A stretch of DNA of 64,000 nucleotides from positions 62,001 to 126,000 of the forward strand of contig CAIKZZ010000022.1 of the NCBI GenBank assembly GCA_903832085.1. The letters run 5' to 3'. The stretch's first letter is position 1. Every line of letters starts with the position of its first letter. This document shows, in pieces, positions 46,116-53,589 of the stretch. Position numbers and translations under genes: made by a program. Below the pieces are notes generated by a model, which made no database searches, was not told the DNA's origin, and worked only from the letters and a program-made list of their open reading frames with translations. The stretch is from an uncultured Pseudomonadota bacterium. GTDB taxonomy: Bacteria; Pseudomonadota; Gammaproteobacteria; Steroidobacterales; Steroidobacteraceae.

Positions 46116-47330
46116 TTAAATCACGCCCTGCGCTTTGAGGGCGGCATAGCGTTCTGCGGTTAGCTTGAGTAGCGATTGGTAGACGTCATCGTTGTGCTGG
46201 CCGAGTTCTGGGGCCGCACTGCGTATGCCGCCTGGCGAGCGTGAGAGTTTGGGGGCCACGTTTTGCATCTTCAGTTCACCCAAGGTGGGGTGCTGAGTCG
46301 TGACGATCGCGTTACGTGCTACAAAGTGCGGATCGTCGAGCATGTCTGGCGCTCGATAAATAAGGCCTGATGGCACTGCGGTTGCTGGTTTTTCAAGAAT
46401 CGCGAGTACTGCGCTGGTGGTCATGGAACTCGTCCAGCGCCCGACACGCTCGTCAAGTTCTGCCTGGTGAGCGCCGCGCGCATGATGCGTCGCGTAGTCG
46501 GGGTGTTGCGCTAATTCGGGTTCGCCCATGGCGAGGGCTAGGCGCGTAAACACGGTGTCCTGATTGGCGGCAATCAGCACGAGTCCATCGCTAGTGGGAT
46601 AGACGTTGGATGGCGCGACATTGGGCAGAATGGCGCCTGTGCGCTCACGGATGAAGCCACGCTTGTCATAGTCTGTGATGAGTGACTCCATCATATTGAG
46701 CACTGCTTCGTAAATGGCTGAATCCACCACTTGGCCGAGGCCAGTCTTTTCGCGGTAGTGCAGTGCGGAGAGCGCGCCGACGCAGGCAAAGGTGGCGGCT
46801 AGCGAGTCACCGATGCTAATGCCCATCCGCGATGGTGGGGTTGATGGGTCGCCGACCACGTAACGCAGTCCACCCATGGCTTCCCCAATAGCGCCGAAGC
46901 CTGGATCCTTCGCGCGCGGACCGGTCTGCCCAAACCCCGACACGCGGATCATAATCAGACGCGGGTTGATCGCGGAGAGTTCATTCCAGCCGAGGCCCCA
47001 TTTTTCGAGGGTGCCTGGGCGAAAGTTTTCGAGCAAAAAGTCGGCTTCTGCCACGAGCTGCTTTAATAGCTCTTGGCCTTCGCTTTGGCGCAAGTCCAGC
47101 GTGATAGCGCGCTTATTGCGCGCAACCACCGGCCACCAAAGCGACGGCTCGCCCTCTTTTTGGCGCCCCCATACCCGCATGGGATCGCCCTGGTTGGGTG
47201 GCTCGATCTTGATGACATCAGCGCCTAGATCCCCGAGCAGCTGCCCGCAGAAAGGCCCAGCTAGCAACGTACCGAGTTCCAGCACCCGAAGATCGCCCAA
47301 AGGGCCGTTTTTGAAGGCAGTGTCAGTCAT
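46116..47330 (-). CDS. CaiB/BaiF-family CoA-transferase
   Basis: A class III CoA-transferase of 404 residues. LRVLELGTLLAGPFCGQLLGDLGADVIKIEPP near the N-terminus, LLENFRPGTLEKWGL, and the catalytic Asp region PGFGAIGEAMGGLRYVVGD fit the family. It would move CoA from a donor such as succinyl-CoA to a carboxylic acid. The divergent neighbour resembles HMG-CoA lyase, so activation of 3-hydroxy-3-methylglutarate or a similar branched acid is a reasonable guess. A TGTATACA palindrome lies 27 bases before its start. Confidence 0.85.
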   Translation of the reverse strand: MTDTAFKNGPLGDLRVLELGTLLAGPFCGQLLGDLGADVIKIEPPNQGDPMRVWGRQKEGEPSLWWPVVARNKRAITLDLRQSEGQELLKQLVAEADFLLENFRPGTLEKWGLGWNELSAINPRLIMIRVSGFGQTGPRAKDPGFGAIGEAMGGLRYVVGDPSTPPSRMGISIGDSLAATFACVGALSALHYREKTGLGQVVDSAIYEAVLNMMESLITDYDKRGFIRERTGAILPNVAPSNVYPTSDGLVLIAANQDTVFTRLALAMGEPELAQHPDYATHHARGAHQAELDERVGRWTSSMTTSAVLAILEKPATAVPSGLIYRAPDMLDDPHFVARNAIVTTQHPTLGELKMQNVAPKLSRSPGGIRSAAPELGQHNDDVYQSLLKLTAERYAALKAQGVI

Positions 47331-47356
47331 GGTTGTTCCCGTGCAGTGTGCATCGC

Positions 47357-47430
47357 TGTATACAATTCGTACCCGGTTTGGTCAAGTTATTCCCGCAGGC
47401 ACTTGGGGCTGGGTGGCTTTCGTGTATACA
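47357..47430. promoter_or_regulatory. Paired TGTATACA palindromes in the caiB / HMG-CoA-lyase divergent region
   Basis: Two identical eight-base palindromes, 47357-47364 and 47423-47430, both followed by AT, lie 66 bases apart. One is about 27 bases from the caiB start, the other about 38 bases from the lyase start. GntR regulators of the FCD subgroup commonly bind T-x-GTATAC-x-A operators, and a gene for such a regulator lies 10 kb downstream. Confidence 0.6.
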
Positions 47431-47467
47431 ATCGGCTCGTCCCCTTTCGTTGACAGAGATTCGCGCC

Positions 47468-48385
47468 TTGAACATAGCTGCTCGTACTGTCGAAATCCTC
47501 GAAGTCGGTCCCCGTGATGGACTGCAGAACGAGGCCACTGTTGTTGCAACAGCAACCAAGGTGGAATTCATTCAGCGGGCAGTCGCTGCCGGTATCCGCC
47601 GCCTTGAGGTGGCGAGTTTTGTAAATCCTAAACGTGTACCACAGATGGCCGACGCCGAAGCGGTGCTTGCGGCGTTGCCGCGTATCGCGGGTGTACAGTA
47701 CGTGGGACTTGTGCTGAATCAGCGCGGCTTTGAGCGCGCACTTGCCGCCGGTTGCACGGAAGTGGGCATGGCAGTGGTAGCCAGTGATACCTTCAACCAG
47801 CGCAATCAGGGAGCCACCACACAGGAGTCGATCGACGCGTGGAGTGCGATCGCGCGTGCGGCACACGCGGCCGGAATTCGGGCGCAGGTGACGGTCTCCG
47901 CCGCCTTTGGGTGTCCGTTTGAAGGCGAGGTCCCGGCGACGCGCGTGATTGAAATCGCCAAGCGCGTGGCAGAAGCCATGCCGTGCGAGGTGGCCATCGC
48001 CGATACGATTGGGGTCGGTGTGCCGAGTCAGGTGACTGACTTGCTTGGTCGCTTGCGCGAGGCTTTGCCTGGAATGCCACTGCGCGGTCACTTTCACAAC
48101 ACGCGCAATACCGGGCTCGCGAATGCTTATGCGGCGATCGAGGCGGGTGTCAACACGTTGGACGCGAGTATTGGCGGTATCGGTGGTTGTCCGTTTGCAC
48201 CAGCTGCAACCGGCAACATACCCACCGAGGATTTGGTTTACATGCTAAATCGCATGGGCGTTGAGTCGCATGTGGCGCTTGAACAGTTGATTGCCACAGG
48301 GCAATGGCTGCAGGAGCAGTTAGGACGCACGGTGCCGGGTATGCTGGTAAAAGCAGGCATATTCCCCGGGGCACGTGCTGCGTAG
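47468..48385 (+). CDS. Hydroxymethylglutaryl-CoA lyase-like enzyme
   Basis: A DRE-TIM metallolyase of 305 residues that would split HMG-CoA or a similar 3-hydroxy-3-methyl acyl-CoA to acetyl-CoA and a keto acid. It has the metal/substrate motif EVGPRDGLQNE near residue 10, the paired histidines in RGHFHNTRNTGLANAY and the catalytic Cys loop GGIGGCPFAPAATGN. In human HMG-CoA lyase the second motif is H-x-H-D; here Asn replaces Asp, as in a common bacterial subgroup. TTG 47468 is the best start, since the conserved sequence begins just after it. It is divergent from caiB, with which it probably works. Confidence 0.82.
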   Translation: MNIAARTVEILEVGPRDGLQNEATVVATATKVEFIQRAVAAGIRRLEVASFVNPKRVPQMADAEAVLAALPRIAGVQYVGLVLNQRGFERALAAGCTEVGMAVVASDTFNQRNQGATTQESIDAWSAIARAAHAAGIRAQVTVSAAFGCPFEGEVPATRVIEIAKRVAEAMPCEVAIADTIGVGVPSQVTDLLGRLREALPGMPLRGHFHNTRNTGLANAYAAIEAGVNTLDASIGGIGGCPFAPAATGNIPTEDLVYMLNRMGVESHVALEQLIATGQWLQEQLGRTVPGMLVKAGIFPGARAA

Positions 48386-48501
48386 TTGGGAGTGGGCGCG
48401 CGGTGCGCGCGCATGAATTTTGAATGTATCGCTGAGTGATCGGTGATAGCGGTTACGGTTTACAGTCTGATTTCATCAATCTTGAGATTGCAGGTACCTA
48501 C

Positions 48502-50685
48502 ATGAGTTATCGATTGGGCGTTGACGTTGGCGGCACGTTCACCGACCTGTTACTAGTGAACGAGGGCACGGGCCAAACATGGACTGCCAAAGTGCCGAGC
48601 ACACCGGCTGATCAGTCGATCGGCGTGCTCAATGGCTTGGCGCGTGTTTGCGAACGCGCAGGCATTTCTCCTGACCATATTGAGCACGTGATGCATGGCA
48701 CGACGGTCGCCACGAACACGGTGCTCACTGGCAGCGGTGCGCGTTGCGGCTTGGTTACCACCAAGGGGTACCGACAGGTACTGCAGATCGCGCGCAGCTT
48801 TGTGCCAGGCGGGCTCGGCGGTTGGGTGATTTATAACAAGTCGCTGCCGATGGCGCCGCTTGCTTGCACCATCGAGGCCAATGAGCGAGTCGGTGCGAAG
48901 GGCGACATTGTGACGAAGCTGGATGAGAAGCACCTGCGCAAGCAGTTGCAGAGTCTGCGGTCCAAGAACATTGAGGCGCTGACTGTGTCACTGGTCAATG
49001 CCTACGCGAATGACGTGCATGAGAAGCGTATCAAGGCCATCGCGGCTGAGGAGTTGCCGGGAATCCCCGTGTCACTGTCCTCCGAGGTGGTTCCTGAGAT
49101 GCAAGAGTACGAGCGTACCGTGACCACGGTGGCGAACTCTTACGTGCGTCCGCGTGTGCAGAAGTACGTGCATAATCTGACCACCAAACTTGCCAGCAAC
49201 AGCAAGAATGTGAAATTGCATATCTTGCGTTCGGATGGCGGGCTCGCATCCGCTAAGTCTGCTGAGGAATACCCGGTCAACCTGCTGATGTCCGGTCCGG
49301 CGGGTGGTGTCACAGGTGCGCTGTGGGTCGCCGTACAAGCGGGCTTCCCGAACCTACTGACAGTGGACGTCGGTGGAACGTCGACGGACGTCGCCTTGAT
49401 TATGAATGGTGAGCCGCGCTTGCGGCGCGAGACGACCGTGGGCGATGTCACGGTGCGTGCCTCGTCGGTGGATATCCGCACAGTTGGCGCGGGTGGTGGT
49501 TCGATCGCCCACGTGCCGGAACTCACCAAAGCACTGCGCGTTGGTCCTCAGTCTGCGGGTGCGGATCCGGGTCCCGCGGCCTATGGGCGCGGCGGCACGG
49601 AGCCCACGGTCACGGATGCGAACGTGGTGCTCGGGTATTTGCCGGAGATGCAGCGCCTCGGTGGCGATATGGAGTTGCGCCGCGATCTGTCGCAGACAGC
49701 CGTTAAAAAAGTAGGCACTGCCCTCGGTAAGACGGTCAAGGACGCAGCTCTGGGTATCTATGACATCGTGAACGAGAACATGGTGGGCGCTTTGCGACTG
49801 GTATCGGTCGAGCAAGGACATGATCCACGCGACTACGCGCTCATTGCCTTCGGTGGTGCGGGTCCGTTGCATGCCAACGCGCTTTCTCGTCTGTTGGGCT
49901 CCTGGCCGTCGATCATTCCACCAGGGCCAGGTGTGTTGTGTGCCTTGGGTGATGCAACGACCGCAGTGCGCGATGAGTCTGCACGGACCTTTATACGCAC
50001 GTTCTCTGAGACCTCGAGTGCCGAAGTGGCGAAGGTGCTGCGCACCTTGGCAGACGATGCCGCGAGCTCGCTTGAGCGGGAGAAGGTTCCACGCCGCGAG
50101 ATGCGGATCGGCTACCAAGTCGATGTGCGCTACAAGGGTCAGGGCTTGCAGCTCTCGATCAGCGTGGACTTGAAAGAACTGGAGAAGCGCGGACTGGCTG
50201 CGATCTCGGATCCTTTCGATGCGGAGCACAAACGATTGTTCACGTTTGCGTTGCCGCTCGAGCACGAGCTCGTCAATCTCCGTGCGTCCGTGCAAGGACG
50301 TGGAATTACGATTGACCGGCCGGTACTCAAAAAAGGCGGGCCAAATCCGAAGGCGGCTGCGGTTGCGAAGCAAAAGACCTACATGGATGGCAAGGACTAC
50401 AACGCCACCGTATATGACCGCGCCAAGCTCAAGGCTGGCAATAAGGTGGCAGGACCTGCCATTGTGATGGAGATGGACTCCACGACTGTTGTTTTGCCAC
50501 GCCATTATGGGTTGGTTGATAACTACGGCAATATTTTGATTTACCCAGACGGGTACAAGCCAAAGGCTTTGCAAAAGCCTAAAGCGAAGGCGAAGAGCAA
50601 GCCTGCGAGTAAGGCTAAGTCGAAGCCTGCGAGTAAGGCCAAGCCTGCGTCCAAATCCAAATCAACGTCGACGCGTCGTCGTTAA
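48502..50685 (+). CDS. hyuA: Hydantoinase/oxoprolinase subunit A
   Basis: The ATP-binding subunit of the ATP-dependent hydantoinase / 5-oxoprolinase family (also related to acetone and acetophenone carboxylases). The 727-residue protein opens with YRLGVDVGGTFTDLLLV, the ATPase phosphate loop. HGTTVATNTVLTGSGARCGLVTT, SGPAGGVTGA and DVGGTSTDVALI follow, then TVGAGGGSIAHV. The last 45 residues are an unusual Lys/Ser/Ala/Pro tail (from about 50555) with repeats such as KSKPASKAKSKPASKAKP. It pairs with hyuB, 21 bases downstream. Its substrate may be a hydantoin, a cyclic ureide or a lactam. Confidence 0.88.
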   Translation: MSYRLGVDVGGTFTDLLLVNEGTGQTWTAKVPSTPADQSIGVLNGLARVCERAGISPDHIEHVMHGTTVATNTVLTGSGARCGLVTTKGYRQVLQIARSFVPGGLGGWVIYNKSLPMAPLACTIEANERVGAKGDIVTKLDEKHLRKQLQSLRSKNIEALTVSLVNAYANDVHEKRIKAIAAEELPGIPVSLSSEVVPEMQEYERTVTTVANSYVRPRVQKYVHNLTTKLASNSKNVKLHILRSDGGLASAKSAEEYPVNLLMSGPAGGVTGALWVAVQAGFPNLLTVDVGGTSTDVALIMNGEPRLRRETTVGDVTVRASSVDIRTVGAGGGSIAHVPELTKALRVGPQSAGADPGPAAYGRGGTEPTVTDANVVLGYLPEMQRLGGDMELRRDLSQTAVKKVGTALGKTVKDAALGIYDIVNENMVGALRLVSVEQGHDPRDYALIAFGGAGPLHANALSRLLGSWPSIIPPGPGVLCALGDATTAVRDESARTFIRTFSETSSAEVAKVLRTLADDAASSLEREKVPRREMRIGYQVDVRYKGQGLQLSISVDLKELEKRGLAAISDPFDAEHKRLFTFALPLEHELVNLRASVQGRGITIDRPVLKKGGPNPKAAAVAKQKTYMDGKDYNATVYDRAKLKAGNKVAGPAIVMEMDSTTVVLPRHYGLVDNYGNILIYPDGYKPKALQKPKAKAKSKPASKAKSKPASKAKPASKSKSTSTRRR

Positions 50686-50706
50686 CCGTTCGCCCGGAGC
50701 TTTCAC

Positions 50707-52629
50707 ATGCCAGCTAAAATTATTCAGACCAGCAACAAGAAGATGAAGAAGGTGAAGGTCGATTCGGTCACGATCGACATCATCGAAAGTGCGCTACGCA
50801 ATGCGCGGTATGAGATGGACACAGTGCTCTTCCGCACTGCCATGTCACCCGGCATCCGTGAGCAGCATGACGAGTTCCCTATGATCGCCAATCTTGAGGG
50901 CAAGATGGTGGTAGGGCAGTTCGGTTCGTTTATCTGGGGCTTCATGCAAGGGTATGACGGCACCATTGAGGAAGGCGATATCTTCCTGACCTCGGATCCG
51001 TATTCCGTCAACGGCGCGATCAGTCATGCCAATGATTGGTTGATGCTGATGCCGATCTTCAAGGATGGACGCGTGATCGCGTGGGGTGCGATGTTCGGTC
51101 ACATGACGGACATCGGCGGTAAGGTTCCAGGCTCATTACCTACCGATGCACGTCAGATCTTTGAAGAGGGCATTGTGATACCGCCCATCAAGATTTACCA
51201 GAAAGGCGTCTTGCAAGAGGATGTGCTGAAGGTGATTCTGCACAACTGCCGCTTGCCGATGTGGAATCTGTCAGATTTCAACGCCATTGTGGCCGCGCTG
51301 CGGACCGCGTCGATTCGTTGCATTGAGATCTCAACGCGCTTCGGCGACGATGTATTTTATTCAGCCATGGATGCCATGCTCGAGCGCAATAAGATCGCAA
51401 TGCGCCAGCTGATTAAGCGCACTGTGCCTGAGAAGCGGCAGTATTTTGAAGATTACATCTGCGACGACGGTATGGGCATGGGCCCTTACAAGATTGCGTG
51501 CACCATGTGGCGTGAGGGTGAGAAGTGCATCTTTGACTTCACCGGCACCGACCCGCAGTCGATCGGCTCCATTAACTTTCTCTTGAATGAAGAGATGTTC
51601 AAAATGTTTGCCGGCGTGTACATGATTATGGTGTTCGACCCACAGATCCTGTTCAACGATGGCTTTTATGATTTGATGGAAGTGCGGATTCCATCCGGCA
51701 CCTTGCTGAAACCTAAGCGTCCCGCAGCCTTGTCCTGCCGTACGCATGCGCTGGGGCGTATTTTTGACATTCTGGGTGGCTTGTTGGGTCAGGGAAATCC
51801 CGCGTTTATGTGCGCGGCAGGATTTTCTGACAGCCCACACTTCATGTACTCCGGTTACCGCGCGAATGGCGAGTGGTATCAGCTGTACCAGATTGGCTTT
51901 GGTGGTATTCCAGGTAAGCCCTTTGGCGATGGCCCGGACGGTCACTCGTTGTGGCCGAGTTTCACGAACGTACCGAATGAGTTTTTGGAGAGCTACTTCC
52001 CACTGCGCATCGATGCGTATGAGACGATTGCAGACACCGGTGGCCCGGGTAAGAACCGCGGCGGTAATGCGCTACGTATCGGCTATCGCTTCTTAGAGCC
52101 GGGCGAGATCTCGATCCACGATGATCGTTGGCTCACCTATCCATGGGGTGTGATGGGTGGTCTGCCAGGCGCGCGCAGTCGCAAAATTCTGGTGCGCACG
52201 GATGGTAGCGAGGAGTTGATGCCCTCGAAGTGCGATCGAATCAAAGTGGAAGCAGGTGACTTGCTGTACTTCGATACGTGGGGCGGCGGCGGTTGCGGCG
52301 ACCCACTCGAGCGGGATCCTGCGAAAGTGTCCTTCGATGTGGAAGCGGGCTTGGTCACCTGCCAAGGCGCCTTACGCTACGGTGTGATGTTAAACGCCGA
52401 CGGCACCGTGGACGAGTCTGCCACTGTGGCGTTGCGCGCAAAAATGGCCAAGCAGCGTGGCGCGGTGCAGCTGTTTGATCGTGGCTTTGAGTCGATGGCC
52501 GAACTCAAAGGCCGCTGCAAAGCCGAGACCTCACTCGATGCGCCAGCGCAGCCAGAGTTCACGCGCTGGGCGAAGGTGGCCGAGGTGGTTAAGACCGCTA
52601 AGACCGCTAAGACCGGTAAGGCAGCTTAA
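50707..52629 (+). CDS. hyuB: Hydantoinase/oxoprolinase subunit B
   Basis: The partner of HyuA. The 640-residue protein has EFPMIANLEGKMVVGQFGSF, DPYSVNGAISHANDWLML, DFTGTDPQSIGSIN and TWGGGGCGDPLERDPAKV, all typical of subunit B. At 640 residues it is longer than the common 520-590. The C-terminus ends in a Lys-Thr-Ala tail built on three 9-base DNA repeats (52591-52617). The two subunits together would open a five-membered ring with ATP hydrolysis. A strong terminator follows. Confidence 0.88.
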   Translation: MPAKIIQTSNKKMKKVKVDSVTIDIIESALRNARYEMDTVLFRTAMSPGIREQHDEFPMIANLEGKMVVGQFGSFIWGFMQGYDGTIEEGDIFLTSDPYSVNGAISHANDWLMLMPIFKDGRVIAWGAMFGHMTDIGGKVPGSLPTDARQIFEEGIVIPPIKIYQKGVLQEDVLKVILHNCRLPMWNLSDFNAIVAALRTASIRCIEISTRFGDDVFYSAMDAMLERNKIAMRQLIKRTVPEKRQYFEDYICDDGMGMGPYKIACTMWREGEKCIFDFTGTDPQSIGSINFLLNEEMFKMFAGVYMIMVFDPQILFNDGFYDLMEVRIPSGTLLKPKRPAALSCRTHALGRIFDILGGLLGQGNPAFMCAAGFSDSPHFMYSGYRANGEWYQLYQIGFGGIPGKPFGDGPDGHSLWPSFTNVPNEFLESYFPLRIDAYETIADTGGPGKNRGGNALRIGYRFLEPGEISIHDDRWLTYPWGVMGGLPGARSRKILVRTDGSEELMPSKCDRIKVEAGDLLYFDTWGGGGCGDPLERDPAKVSFDVEAGLVTCQGALRYGVMLNADGTVDESATVALRAKMAKQRGAVQLFDRGFESMAELKGRCKAETSLDAPAQPEFTRWAKVAEVVKTAKTAKTGKAA

Positions 52630-52646
52630 ACGCACTGACGATCGGT

Positions 52647-52696
52647 AGTGCCGGTGACACGACCGCGTGATGCGGTACATGTGACCGGCACTTTTT
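52647..52696 (+). terminator. Intrinsic terminator after hyuB
   Basis: AGTGCCGGT (52647-52655) and ACCGGCACT (52684-52692) form a perfect nine-pair stem, extended inward by GACA/TGT pairing, and are followed by TTTTT. It ends the hyuA-hyuB transcript before the next gene. Confidence 0.85.
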
Positions 52697-52725
52697 GGTG
52701 AGTGTGCGTGGAACCAAGGGTGACA

Positions 52726-53355
52726 ATGGCGGATAAGTACACAGCAGCAGGATACTCAGCCACCAGTATTGAGGCAGGCGTGCGTCCCGCTGTGTTGGTG
52801 GTGGATCTGCAGCGCGGGTTTACGGACCCGCTCTTCCCGATGGGTACATTGCCGATGATCCATTCAGCGACACAGCGTACCGCGGAGCTGCTGCACGTGG
52901 CGCGCGCTGCACGTATCCCAGTGGCAACGTGTTACACAGCGTATGGCAGTCAAGCCGACATGCCGCGTTGGAAAGTCAAAGCGGTGCGCGAGGAATTTTT
53001 TCACGGTCACCCGTGCACTGAGATGGATCCGCGGATTCACGACGCGAAGTACGATTTTAATTTTTGTAAAAGCGGACCGTCGATTTTCTTCTTAACACCG
53101 CTCGTCACGTTCCTCATTAAGCAGCAAGTTGACACCGTGATCGTCACGGGCTGCACCACCAGCGGTTGTGTGCGGGCCTCCATCATTGACGCTTTTAGCT
53201 ATGGCTTTCGGGTGCTCGTGCCTGCCGACTGCTGTGGGGATGCCGATCAAAGTGGCCATGCCGCTAACTTAGCGGATGTGGCGCGGCGTTATGCGCAGAT
53301 CACCAGCGGCGCGGCAATGGCGGACTACCTGCGCGAGGTTGCTCGTCCGGCTTAA
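52726..53355 (+). CDS. Isochorismatase-family hydrolase, N-carbamoylsarcosine-amidase-like
   Basis: The 209-residue protein has the triad Asp (VLVVDLQRGFTDP), Lys (DFNFCKSGPSIFFLTPL) and Cys (VTGCTTSGCVRASIIDA). The order of blocks, with R-W-K-V-K between, resembles N-carbamoylsarcosine amidase. In creatinine breakdown an ATP-dependent N-methylhydantoinase (HyuAB type) makes N-carbamoylsarcosine, which such an amidase then cleaves, so the trio hyuA-hyuB-amidase fits that logic. The actual substrate is not proven. ATG 52726 follows AAGGG. It lies after a terminator and so may have its own promoter. Confidence 0.8.
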   Translation: MADKYTAAGYSATSIEAGVRPAVLVVDLQRGFTDPLFPMGTLPMIHSATQRTAELLHVARAARIPVATCYTAYGSQADMPRWKVKAVREEFFHGHPCTEMDPRIHDAKYDFNFCKSGPSIFFLTPLVTFLIKQQVDTVIVTGCTTSGCVRASIIDAFSYGFRVLVPADCCGDADQSGHAANLADVARRYAQITSGAAMADYLREVARPA

Positions 53356-53483
53356 GGGCCGTGTTGGTTTTATGCCACGGTCGGCGGCGGAGTATTTACT
53401 GCAAAGTGCTTAGGTTGGCGGCAACGTGCCTAGTTAACTGGTTGATAACTCTTCGGTTTTTTTTTCAATAAAAACCGTCAGTA

Positions 53484-53512
53484 TTGATTTTTTCATTAAT
53501 TAGCGTTATGTT
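53484..53512 (+). promoter_or_regulatory. Putative promoter of the TonB-dependent receptor gene
   Basis: TTGATT (53484-53489) and TATGTT (53507-53512) are separated by 17 bases in an AT-rich stretch, 77 bases before the receptor start. Confidence 0.45.
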
Positions 53513-53589
53513 GCGCCCAATGTCAGCGGGGCTATGCCGCTGAAGTCAGTTTGGCTGTAGACCATAGACTATTTTTTTAGGGGAACTCA

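Noticed and set aside
48396-48412. GCGCGCG/CGCGCGC hairpin after the HMG-CoA-lyase-like gene
   Set aside because: Simple alternating GC repeat with a three-base loop and no clear T tract; could arise by chance.
49354-50574. A 406-codon open frame antisense to hyuA
   Set aside because: It is the mirror of a GC-rich coding gene with strong family motifs; its translation shows no domain, signal or start site.
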